64,000 nt of DNA from an uncultured Christensenellaceae bacterium (GTDB taxonomy: Bacteria > Bacillota > Clostridia > Christensenellales > CAG-314), in the NCBI GenBank assembly GCA_910585195.1, contig CAJUCX010000001.1, positions 124,001 through 188,000 of the forward strand. The letters are read 5' to 3'. Shown in pieces: positions 45,622 through 52,276 of the stretch (position 1 is the first letter of the stretch; each line of letters starts with the position of its first letter). The position numbers were made by a program, and so were the translations under genes. The notes beneath the pieces are model-generated. The model saw nothing but the letters and a program-made list of their open reading frames with translations, was not told where the DNA came from and ran no database searches.

Positions 45622-45657
45622 AAAAATCTCCTTTGATATTTTTATGCCGCAAACGGT

Positions 45658-45701
45658 AAAAAAAGACAGAGTAATGCTTTCAAAAATTACTTACTCTGTC
45701 T
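45658..45701 (-). terminator. Terminator-like hairpin directly before yqfC
   Basis: On the minus strand AGACAGAGTAA (45691-45701) pairs with TTACTCTGTCT (45664-45674), with a 16-base loop and TTTTTT after the stem. It is the second of two terminators after the NYN gene or an attenuator for yqfC. Confidence 0.8.
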
Positions 45702-45820
45702 AATTATTTTCGGTTTGTCGAAGCACTCCGCTAAAATCCTCTTTCAAATATTGTATTTATTTGAAAGCAAAGCCCACTGTTAAAGTTTTATAAAAACAAC
45801 TGAGTTTTTAGTTGTCAAAA

Positions 45821-45853
45821 AAAAGACAAAAAAGCAAAGGCAACTGCCTTTGC
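45821..45853 (-). terminator. Terminator after the NYN-domain gene
   Basis: GCAAAGGCA/TGCCTTTGC arms (45834-45842, 45845-45853) flanked by A and T tracts on both sides form a strong intrinsic terminator that could act in both directions. Confidence 0.88.
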
Positions 45854-45924
45854 TTTTTAATTTACTTAATTACTTTAATTATTAAATTAACTTAAATAAT
45901 TTGCAACTATAAATCGTTGGAAAA

Positions 45925-47496
45925 TCAATTAAACTCGTCAAGCAACCTCTTTATCTTTTCGATTAACTCTGCATCTTCCGCATCGTCGCTGCTTGGTATA
46001 TCGTCTTTCATTTGTTGAATTTGACGCAAAATGTCGAGGTCGTCGCCTTTATTGTCAGGGTCGTCGATTTCCTGCGGTTTATTTTTCATTTCGTTTACGG
46101 CTTTTTGCGCTTCGTTTATTACGCGAAGTTCTTCAAGCACGCTCTTTTCCTTCTTGGCTTCTGCCGCAGCCTTTGCTTCCGCTTCCGCTTTTGCCGCTGC
46201 TTCCGCCTCTGCCTGTTTGCGAGCGGCTTCCGCTCTCGCCTCAGCCTCCGCCTGTCTGCGTGCTTCTTCCGCCTCGGCTCTTGCCCTTGCCGCAGCCTTT
46301 TCGTCTTTTACCGACTGCTCTATTTCCGCAAGTCTTTCAACAAACTTTGCGTCTGCTTGATGAGCGATTTCCGCCTGCTCGTGCAGTATACGCAATTCTT
46401 CTCTGATTGCCGACAACTCTGCGTTTTCGCTCTTGTCCTGCGGTTTATTTACGCGCTCTACGTAAGCGTGCAAAGATTTGAGTTCGTCTTTAATTGCTGC
46501 GAGTTCTGCACTTTCTTCTTTATTGCTAGGTCTGTCTACGTCGTCAAAATGACCGTGCAATGCTTTAAGTTCTTCTCTTATAGCCAACAACTGCTCGATA
46601 CTGGCATTGTTGTCGCCCGACTTATTGATAGACTTGTTTACGTCGCTGATGTGCGAACGCAACGCTTTAAGTTCTTCTCTTATTTCCGTAAGTTGAGGGT
46701 TCTCTTTATCGGCGCTGTCTTCCTTTGCCTTTGCCTCTCTTGCGGCCGCTTGCGCCTCAGCCTGTGCCCTTGCGCTTTCCTGAATAACTTTCAACTCATC
46801 GTGGATAGCGTCGAGTTTTTCGTTGTCGACGCCCTTAGGAAGTTCTCCGTCCAAAACAGGGTTTACCGTAATAGGCACTTCTATAACTATCGGGTCTTTT
46901 TTGCCGTCGGTAATGGTTTCCACTGCTTTTGCGGCAGGTGCGTGTACGTGTTCTTCCGCAACGTCGCCAACCTTTCTTATAGGTCTGACAACGCGTTTAG
47001 GTTTTTGCGCCGCCTTTTCTCTTTGGCTTGCAAGTTTAAGTTTGTATGCGGTGTTTGGGTCTTCATAACCGAAATCCAAAACCTTGCTTACAAATTTAAG
47101 ACTGTCGTCGTCCAAATTGTCGCAGCCGTAAATTGCAATATCTTTAAGTTTAAGTTTTGCAAACAACTGCACGTGATTTATAGGGTTTGCAACGATAGCG
47201 ACGGTGTTGATTGCGACGCCGGTAAATACCATTTCGCACAAATCAACGAGAATTCTATTGTCAAAGACTTTTATGCTTCCGCGTTTTTTAGGGTTTACCG
47301 GTGGAACGCTTTCGAAACCTCTGGCAACAGCGTCGCAGATAATGTCTCTGTGTCTCCTGTCAGTAACGCCGTAAAATTTAGCGAAAACAATTTCTCCGCT
47401 TTTTTCAAGTTGGGAAATAAGATTGTCAATATGCTCTTTATTAAGTGGCATATTGTCAATATCCACAAACAAAGCGATACGATTTTGATTGCTCAT
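45925..47496 (-). CDS. NYN-domain (PIN-like) protein with tandem coiled-coil repeats
   Basis: A 523-residue protein. Residues about 6-155 form a NYN/DUF88 (LabA-type) domain of the PIN-like nuclease fold: ALFVDIDNMPLN carries the first acidic residues (D12, D14), and RILVDLCEMVF and NTVAIVANPINHV supply the remaining core strands. A basic linker follows (about 157-180). Then come five copies of a unit with core I-R-E-E-L-K-A-L (starting near residues 232, 272, 304, 337 and 366, about 30 residues apart) and an Ala/Glu/Arg-rich coiled coil (about 400-460). The ATG follows GGAGGGA. Role unknown; NYN domains often act in RNA metabolism, and the repeats suggest oligomerisation or scaffolding. The SPINH-type change in the last nuclease strand (NPINH rather than a D-x-D pattern) leaves catalysis uncertain. 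Confidence 0.85.
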   Translation of the reverse strand: MSNQNRIALFVDIDNMPLNKEHIDNLISQLEKSGEIVFAKFYGVTDRRHRDIICDAVARGFESVPPVNPKKRGSIKVFDNRILVDLCEMVFTGVAINTVAIVANPINHVQLFAKLKLKDIAIYGCDNLDDDSLKFVSKVLDFGYEDPNTAYKLKLASQREKAAQKPKRVVRPIRKVGDVAEEHVHAPAAKAVETITDGKKDPIVIEVPITVNPVLDGELPKGVDNEKLDAIHDELKVIQESARAQAEAQAAAREAKAKEDSADKENPQLTEIREELKALRSHISDVNKSINKSGDNNASIEQLLAIREELKALHGHFDDVDRPSNKEESAELAAIKDELKSLHAYVERVNKPQDKSENAELSAIREELRILHEQAEIAHQADAKFVERLAEIEQSVKDEKAAARARAEAEEARRQAEAEARAEAARKQAEAEAAAKAEAEAKAAAEAKKEKSVLEELRVINEAQKAVNEMKNKPQEIDDPDNKGDDLDILRQIQQMKDDIPSSDDAEDAELIEKIKRLLDEFN

Positions 47497-47526
47497 AGCA
47501 GTCCCTCCGTAAAATATCTAATTATT

Positions 47527-47555
47527 ATAATAAATCTTTTTGCACGGTTTGTCTA
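47527..47555 (-). promoter_or_regulatory. Possible promoter for the NYN-domain gene
   Basis: TAGACA (47550-47555) and TATTAT (47527-47532) are separated by 17 bases, about 30 bases before the start codon. The match is moderate. Confidence 0.4.
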
Positions 47556-47759
47556 TACTTTTTTTATTTTTCCTTGTCTGTTTTGCCGTCTTGTTGCTTA
47601 AAACAACCAAATTTGGCATATCAATACGGCAAAGTTAAGGTAAAAAGTTACGTTTGCGGCAAAGTAATTTGCGACAACGCAAACGCAATAAACTCGACAA
47701 CCTGTTTAGCGTTTTAATAGTTTGCAATATAACGATACTTAAATTTTCGTTTTATGCCG

Positions 47760-48593
47760 TCAAAAATTTTCGCGTTGATAATAAAACAAATATTGCTGCG
47801 CAAGCCCGGCGTCCTCGCCGAACAAACCTACGAGATATTTTGCAATGTCTTCTCTCGACTTCAAACCCGTTTCGAAATAAGTATGATATACCTTTTCTAT
47901 CCAAGTATCTACCGGGAAAGAATCGCTTTTGCGCAGTCCGAACAACAATATACAGTCGGCGACTTTCGGTCCGACGCCCGTCAAAGTCAAAAGTTTTTTT
48001 CTTGCGGTTTGCGTGTCGCATTTTTTAAGCCCCTCAAGGTCAAAACCGTCTGCCAATGCTCTTGCGGTTTTGCTCAAATACGCCGCGCGGTAACCGGCGC
48101 CCATTTCCTTAAAAAAACTTTCGTCCCGACTTGCCATCTGCTTGATGGTAGGAAACGCGCGATAAGTGCCCATATCGTTTCCTATGGCGTTGCAGATTCT
48201 GTTTATAATGAGTTGAATTCTTTTTATATTGTTGTTTGACGAAATTATAAAAGAAAAAATCATTTCGGCAAGGTCTTGGTTTAATATGCGTATGCCCTTG
48301 CCGTGGTCGTAAGCTTTCATTAAAAAGTCATACGACTTGTATTTGTTTTGAAATACAGAGTAATCTCTGTCAAGGTCGAAAAAATTGCAGAAATACTCGA
48401 CGTTGTCGGTAACAATTTCCGCGCTGCCGTCGTTTTCATAAACGTCGGCTCTCTTGTCTGTGGAAAACACAGTATAATGCCCGTCGTCGTTTTTAGTAAA
48501 CCTGAAAATCTGACCGCACTCTAAAATATCTTTTGCCTTAAAATTTTTGACGTCCGTCAAAACAATTTTTCCGTCGTTCTTTTGTATTTGCAT
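47760..48593 (-). CDS. ogg: 8-oxoguanine DNA glycosylase (OGG1 type)
   Basis: Removes 8-oxoguanine from DNA and nicks the abasic site. The 277-residue protein has the OGG N-terminal domain (about 1-105) and an HhH-GPD domain. The hairpin LTGVGPKVADCILLFGL carries the catalytic lysine K210, and FPVDTWIEKVY the essential aspartate D229, aligned with human OGG1 GTKVADC and VDVH. The length fits bacterial OGG1-like enzymes. The ATG at 48593 lies only about five bases beyond the T-tract of the rpmA terminator and has no ribosome binding site, so expression may rely on readthrough or an unusual start. Confidence 0.93.
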   Translation of the reverse strand: MQIQKNDGKIVLTDVKNFKAKDILECGQIFRFTKNDDGHYTVFSTDKRADVYENDGSAEIVTDNVEYFCNFFDLDRDYSVFQNKYKSYDFLMKAYDHGKGIRILNQDLAEMIFSFIISSNNNIKRIQLIINRICNAIGNDMGTYRAFPTIKQMASRDESFFKEMGAGYRAAYLSKTARALADGFDLEGLKKCDTQTARKKLLTLTGVGPKVADCILLFGLRKSDSFPVDTWIEKVYHTYFETGLKSREDIAKYLVGLFGEDAGLAQQYLFYYQRENF

Positions 48594-48597
48594 AGTT

Positions 48598-48628
48598 AAA
48601 AAAATAAGGGTTTCGACATGAAACCCTT
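48598..48628 (-). terminator. Terminator of the rplU-prp-rpmA operon
   Basis: On the minus strand AAGGGTTTC (48620-48628) pairs with GAAACCCTT (48606-48614), with ATTTTTTT after the stem. Confidence 0.9.
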
Positions 48629-48657
48629 AAAACGTAATTGTACTTAAAGCGTACCCG

Positions 48658-48933
48658 TTAGTTAGGGTAAACACTAACTTGTTTTTGCGTTTTGCCTTTA
48701 TGTTCAAACTTAACAACACCGTCGATAAGCGCAAAAAGCGTATAATCGCTGCCTACACCGACGTTGTTGCCGGCGTGAATGTGCGTGCCGTTTTGTTTAA
48801 CCAAAATGTTACCCGCCAAAACAAACTGACCGTCTGCGCGTTTTGCGCCCAAACGTTTACTTTCGCTGTCGCGGCCGTTTTTAGAACTGCCCACGCCCTT
48901 TTTGTGAGCGAACAGTTGAATGTTAATAAACAT
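48658..48933 (-). CDS. rpmA: 50S ribosomal protein L27
   Basis: Large-subunit protein near the peptidyl transferase centre. The 91-residue precursor begins MFINIQLFAHKKG, the Bacillota-specific extension that is cut after F8 by the protease Prp, leaving A9 as the new N terminus. The body (GRDSESKRLGAKRADGQFV, GNILVKQNGTHIHAGNNVG) is canonical. GGAGG precedes the ATG and overlaps the prp stop region. It is the last gene of rplU-prp-rpmA. Confidence 0.98.
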   Translation of the reverse strand: MFINIQLFAHKKGVGSSKNGRDSESKRLGAKRADGQFVLAGNILVKQNGTHIHAGNNVGVGSDYTLFALIDGVVKFEHKGKTQKQVSVYPN

Positions 48934-48934
48934 T

Positions 48935-49264
48935 TTAGATTACCTCCAAATTGATAAAATCGGAAAAGCCTTCTCTCAAATCGCAAATGCCGCAAAGCAT
49001 AGTGTCAAGAATTATTGACGCGTCGTGCTCTTTGTCTTTGCTTAAATTGTCGGGAAGACCGAAAATTAACTTGCCTTCTTTGTCGTCGCGGTGAAACTCC
49101 ACCTTAATTTTAGCGACGGCAAGCAAACCCAAAAGCGCCGTCTGCACGATGGAACTTAACGCCGCACAGACAATGTCTTCGCCCTCTTCTCCGTAACCGG
49201 TGTGCCCCTGACACTCTACCTTTACGACTCTGTTTGCTTTTTTTGTTATTTTAATGTCGGTCAT
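48935..49264 (-). CDS. prp: Ribosomal-processing cysteine protease Prp
   Basis: Cuts the N-terminal extension of L27 before it enters the ribosome. The 109-residue protein has the catalytic pair H21 (in GHTGYGEEGEDIVCAA) and C33 in the family's typical arrangement. It lies between rplU and rpmA, two bases from the rplU stop, as in other Bacillota. The ribosome binding site is weak, consistent with coupling to rplU. Confidence 0.96.
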   Translation of the reverse strand: MTDIKITKKANRVVKVECQGHTGYGEEGEDIVCAALSSIVQTALLGLLAVAKIKVEFHRDDKEGKLIFGLPDNLSKDKEHDASIILDTMLCGICDLREGFSDFINLEVI

Positions 49265-49266
49265 TT

Positions 49267-49578
49267 TTATTTACCGACGGAAATATCCGTAATTTTTACG
49301 GTAGTGAACGGTTGTCTGTGTCCTTGCTTTTTGCGAATGTTCTTCTTCGCTTTGTACTTAAAGACAATAATTTTGTTGCCTTTGCCGTGAGACACTACTT
49401 CCGCTTTTACGCTTGCTTTTGCTGCCGCTTTGCCGGTTACTACCTTTTCGCCGTCGGCAACCATAATGCAGTTAAGGTCGATTTTAGAACCGACTTCGGC
49501 TTTATTGTATTCTATTGAAACAAGTTGGTCTTTTTCAACTTTATACTGTTTTCCGCCGTTTTCTACGATTGCGTACAC
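49267..49578 (-). CDS. rplU: 50S ribosomal protein L21
   Basis: A 103-residue large-subunit protein beginning YAIVENGGKQYKVEKDQ and ending with the KRQGHRQPFT-like motif KKQGHRQPFTTVKITDI. The start is GTG at 49578 with AGGAGGT nine bases upstream. It heads the rplU-prp-rpmA operon. The leader upstream may bind L21 for feedback control. Confidence 0.97.
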   Translation of the reverse strand: MYAIVENGGKQYKVEKDQLVSIEYNKAEVGSKIDLNCIMVADGEKVVTGKAAAKASVKAEVVSHGKGNKIIVFKYKAKKNIRKKQGHRQPFTTVKITDISVGK

Positions 49579-49655
49579 TTAAATTTTACCTCCTCTTACC
49601 AGTCTCGCTATCAAGGTGGTCGTAAGACGCTTTGTTACCTCTACTATGCGGCTCG
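49579..49655 (-). ncRNA. Ribosomal protein L21 leader (candidate)
   Basis: The transcribed leader of about 75 bases contains ATAGCGAGACTGGTAAG just before AGGAGGT, a sequence I associate with the L21 leader found ahead of rplU in many Bacillota. It could support autoregulation. The structure was not computed. Confidence 0.55.
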
Positions 49656-49661
49656 TATGAC

Positions 49662-49690
49662 AATTTACCACAAAAAACAATAGATGTCAA
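49662..49690 (-). promoter_or_regulatory. Sigma-A promoter for rplU-prp-rpmA
   Basis: TTGACA (49685-49690) and TAAATT (49662-49667) are separated by 17 bases. The leader is about 75 bases. Confidence 0.7.
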
Positions 49691-49972
49691 CTAAACCGAC
49701 GCCCTGTCGAAAGTTTATTTTTCAAAACTTTTAAGCACGAAAATTATATGACCGTTTATTTTTATAATCTCGATTGCAAATATACAGTACGGTATTTTTT
49801 ACGGTATTTATTTATTTTATTTGGCAATAATAATAAAAAAATTACCGAGTTTGCTTTGCTTGTGCTTCTTTTATCCGCATCAGCAGCGCGGCTTTCGCTT
49901 TGAAAACTCGGCTTTATATAAAATTGAGAAGCAAATGCACGACATTTGAAAAAATAAATAAAGGAGAAGTAT
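49691..49972. other. Intergenic stretch before the 157-residue protein gene
   Basis: No gene is seen between the rplU promoter and the start at 49973. It is AT-rich, and CCGAGTTT (near 49844) and AAACTCGG (near 49907) form a distant inverted repeat. No convincing sigma-A promoter was found. Confidence 0.5.
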
Positions 49973-50446
49973 ATGGAAGAAAATAAGATTTGGCACGAAG
50001 TTGCAAACGAAGAATTAAAAGACGAAAGCGGAAAGGTTTTGGGCGGAGTTTTGTCTAATGCCGCAATGGCAAGACACTCAACAAGCATAACGTTAAATTT
50101 CGTTACGGACCAGTCGCTTAAAGACGTGCTTGCGGCACAGGTCGCAAAATACGACGAGTTTACCCAAAAGGTAAAACTGCTTGCCAAAGAGCACCGCGTA
50201 AATATTAAAGAACCGTCGTCGGTAAGCAAATTTTTTGTGCAATCGGCAATAAAAATGAAACTCGCAGGCAAACCGTCAACCAGCAAAATTGCCGAAATGA
50301 TGATTAAAGGCACGACAAACGGCGTGATAGATTTGGGCAAACTGTTAAAGCACAGCCAACTTGTAAAAGAAGATTGCACGTCGCTCGCCAAAGAACTTTT
50401 GACTTACGAAGAAGACAAAATACACTTGCTAAAATATTACTTGTAA
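49973..50446 (+). CDS. Helical protein of unknown function
   Basis: A 157-residue, soluble, mostly helical protein without cysteines, signal peptide or membrane segment. Landmarks are an N-terminal WHEVANEELKDESGKVLGGVLSN segment, three or four amphipathic helices, and a C-terminal LAKELLTYEEDKIHLLKYYL that recalls ferritin-like or spore-coat four-helix bundles. I do not recognise a family. The ATG has AAAGGAG at good spacing. It is a lone plus-strand gene converging on the B-box protein gene, with a GC-rich hairpin between them. Confidence 0.75.
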   Translation: MEENKIWHEVANEELKDESGKVLGGVLSNAAMARHSTSITLNFVTDQSLKDVLAAQVAKYDEFTQKVKLLAKEHRVNIKEPSSVSKFFVQSAIKMKLAGKPSTSKIAEMMIKGTTNGVIDLGKLLKHSQLVKEDCTSLAKELLTYEEDKIHLLKYYL

Positions 50447-50470
50447 ATTTCATTTACAATGTAAAGCAAC

Positions 50471-50496
50471 CCGCCCGACGGAAATCCGTCGGGCGG
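50471..50496. terminator. GC-rich hairpin between convergent genes
   Basis: CCGCCCGACGG (50471-50481) pairs perfectly with CCGTCGGGCGG (50486-50496) around AAAT. It lies between two convergent stop codons. No strong T-tract follows on either side, so termination efficiency is uncertain. Confidence 0.55.
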
Positions 50497-50500
50497 AAAA

Positions 50501-50956
50501 TTATATAGTTCCGTCGCCTTTCAACAATGCGCCTTCCAACTTGTCTATTTCTCCTGTAAGAAACTCTATTCTCGCTTTAATTGTACGCATTTGCTGAAAC
50601 CTGTCTCTGTTGATTTTGTTTGTTTTGTTTTTATATATAATTGCCTTTATTGCAAAGTACGCAGAAAAAATCAAAAGTGCAAACAAAAACATCAGTTTAG
50701 TTACCAATGCCAACGCGACTGCCGCAACTGCCGACAAAATTGCCCAAACGATAGCCGTATTAAACGGTGTTTTTGCGCTTGCCAACCGACTATATTCTAT
50801 TTGCAATTCTTCCCTTTCTTTTATATAGTCCAATCTTTTGCATTGCGGACATATGCCGCTATGCCCGCTATATGAAGAACAATCCGCACACATTGCCTTT
50901 CCGCATCTTTTACATACCGATATCGCTTCCTGATACGGATGCATAAAACATCTCAT
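50501..50956 (-). CDS. B-box-type zinc-finger membrane protein
   Basis: A 151-residue protein. The N terminus has a zinc-finger cluster of B-box type (C3, H6, C14, C17, C22, C25, H30, C34, C37 in CFMHP, CKRCGKAMCADC, HSGICPQC). A helix is followed by two adjacent membrane segments (about residues 70-110) and a basic, helical C-terminal tail. The function is unknown; such finger-plus-membrane proteins are common near small regulators. The ATG at 50956 follows AAAGGAGGAA, and a longer reading would cross the promoter. The promoter contains an operator, so the gene is probably repressed by the divergent HTH protein. Confidence 0.85.
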   Translation of the reverse strand: MRCFMHPYQEAISVCKRCGKAMCADCSSYSGHSGICPQCKRLDYIKEREELQIEYSRLASAKTPFNTAIVWAILSAVAAVALALVTKLMFLFALLIFSAYFAIKAIIYKNKTNKINRDRFQQMRTIKARIEFLTGEIDKLEGALLKGDGTI

Positions 50957-50982
50957 AAAAATTTCCTCCTTTGCGCAGACAT

Positions 50983-51012
50983 ATACTATCACACCAAACG
51001 GTGTGAAGTCAA
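50983..51012 (-). promoter_or_regulatory. Promoter of the B-box gene with an operator filling the spacer
   Basis: TTGACT (51007-51012) and TAGTAT (50983-50988) are separated by 18 bases, and those bases are exactly the palindrome TCACACCGTTTGGTGTGA (50989-51006). A repressor bound there would block RNA polymerase. Confidence 0.8.
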
Positions 51013-51018
51013 CATTTT

Positions 51019-51034
51019 TACACCGTTTGGTGTA
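51019..51034 (+). promoter_or_regulatory. Second copy of the operator, before the HTH gene
   Basis: TACACCGTTTGGTGTA is a palindrome sharing the core ACACCGTTTGGTGT with the copy at 50989-51006. The centres are 29 bases apart. It lies about 20 bases before the regulator's start codon, consistent with autoregulation. Confidence 0.8.
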
Positions 51035-51054
51035 TTCTCTTGCATAAGGAAACT

Positions 51055-51261
51055 ATGTATATACAAAAATTTGCAGAAACGTTAAAACATTTGATAGGCA
51101 ATAAAAGCATAACGAGCGTTGCCAAAGAAATCGGCATACCGCAGCAAACCCTATCGCGATATATACTGTGCCAACGAGAAATCGGCATAGAAAATTTATG
51201 CAAAATAGCAGATTATTTTGACGTAAGCGTCGATTATCTTATAGGAAGAAAAGAATATTAA
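51055..51261 (+). CDS. XRE-family (Cro/CI-type) HTH repressor
   Basis: A 68-residue single-domain DNA-binding protein. The HTH reads ITSVAKEIGIPQQTLSRYI (about residues 20-38), with the C-terminal helix pattern IENLCKIADYFDVSVDYLIGR that is diagnostic of HTH_3 proteins. It lacks any sensor or multimerisation domain. The ATG follows AAGGA. It is divergent from the B-box membrane protein gene, and the two operators in between indicate that it controls both genes. Confidence 0.95.
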   Translation: MYIQKFAETLKHLIGNKSITSVAKEIGIPQQTLSRYILCQREIGIENLCKIADYFDVSVDYLIGRKEY

Positions 51262-51291
51262 AACAGACGGGAATATTTTCCCGTCTGTTTT
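51260..51291. terminator. Bidirectional terminator between the HTH gene and argF
   Basis: AAAACAGACGGGAA pairs with TTCCCGTCTGTTTT around TATT (51260-51273, 51278-51291). T-tracts follow on both strands, so it serves both the HTH gene and the arg operon. Confidence 0.93.
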
Positions 51292-51355
51292 GTTTATGCG
51301 TTTTTAATTTATAAATAAACTTGTGTACCGATATAACTTATAGTTTGCAAAAATC

Positions 51356-52264
51356 TCAGCCTTTCATAAGTTTTACCATTACGGCTTTTTGAGCGTGCAA
51401 GCGGTTTTCCGCTTCTTCGAAAATTTCTTTGGCGTGCGCTTCAAAAACTTTCTCGGTAATTTCTTCCTCTCTATGCGCAGGCAGGCAGTGCAAAACAAGC
51501 GCGTCCTTGTGCGCAACGGACATTACGGCGTCGTTTATTTGATAGCCTGCAAAGGCTTTTTCTCTTTTTGCCTTTTCTTCTTCCTGCCCCATAGACGCCC
51601 ATACGTCGGTCAAAAGCACGTCGGCGTCTTTTGCCGCAGTCATAATATCCGTCGTCATGGTAAATTTATCGCCGTAATTTTTTGCAAATTGCAAAATATC
51701 TTCGCACGGTTCATAACCCTTAGGGCAGGCAAGCGCAAACGACATACCCACTTTTAAGCAGCCTACAATTAAAGAGTTTGCCATATTGTTGCCGTCCCCC
51801 ACAAAACAAGCCTTCAAGCCTTTGAAAGAACCTTTATACTCTCTTATGGTCATAAGGTCTGCAAGTATTTGGCACGGGTGGCAATAATCCGTAAGTCCGT
51901 TAATTACGGGTATGCTGCCGTATTTTGCCAAATCTTCAACTTCCTTTTGCTCGAAGGTGCGTATCATAATTCCGTCCAAATATCTAGACAAAACCCTTGC
52001 CGTATCCTGAACGGGTTCTCCTCTGCCTATCTGCAAATCGCGGTTGCTTAAAAACAGCGCCTGACCGCCGAGTTGATACATACCCGTCTCAAACGAAACC
52101 CTCGTCCTTGTGGAAGATTTTTGAAAAATCATACCCAAAGTTTTGCCTTCCAAATGCCTGTGAGCGATGTTGTGCTTGCGCTCGTATTTAAGTTGGTCGG
52201 CGAGGTTTAATATCTCTAAAATTTCTTTGTCCGTAAGGTCGGACAGTTTAAGCAAATGTTTCAT
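51356..52264 (-). CDS. argF: Ornithine carbamoyltransferase
   Basis: Makes citrulline from ornithine and carbamoyl phosphate. The 302-residue enzyme shows the carbamoyl-phosphate site FQKSSTRTRVSFE, the HPCQ motif (YCHPCQILADL), and the ornithine loop LHCLPAHREEEI. It is the last gene of the arg operon, 12 bases after argD, and ends before a bidirectional terminator. Confidence 0.98.
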   Translation of the reverse strand: MKHLLKLSDLTDKEILEILNLADQLKYERKHNIAHRHLEGKTLGMIFQKSSTRTRVSFETGMYQLGGQALFLSNRDLQIGRGEPVQDTARVLSRYLDGIMIRTFEQKEVEDLAKYGSIPVINGLTDYCHPCQILADLMTIREYKGSFKGLKACFVGDGNNMANSLIVGCLKVGMSFALACPKGYEPCEDILQFAKNYGDKFTMTTDIMTAAKDADVLLTDVWASMGQEEEKAKREKAFAGYQINDAVMSVAHKDALVLHCLPAHREEEITEKVFEAHAKEIFEEAENRLHAQKAVMVKLMKG

Positions 52265-52276
52265 TTTTCTACTCCG

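Larger units (their letters stand above)
45622..45924. other. Structured intergenic stretch between the NYN gene and yqfC
   Basis: It holds, in minus-strand order, a strong terminator (45821-45853), TTGACA (45813-45818) inside a six-base dyad ACAACT/AGTTGT (45796-45815), a hairpin with ten-base arms (45741-45767), and a second terminator (45658-45701). The motif CTTTCAAA or its complement occurs three times (45676-45684, 45741-45749, 45759-45768), allowing alternative pairings. Confidence 0.6.

Noticed and set aside
46012..47601. A long open frame (529 codons) antisense to the NYN-domain gene
   Set aside because: It mirrors the biased codon use of the sense gene, reads as a Phe/Cys/Arg-rich shadow and has no start signal.
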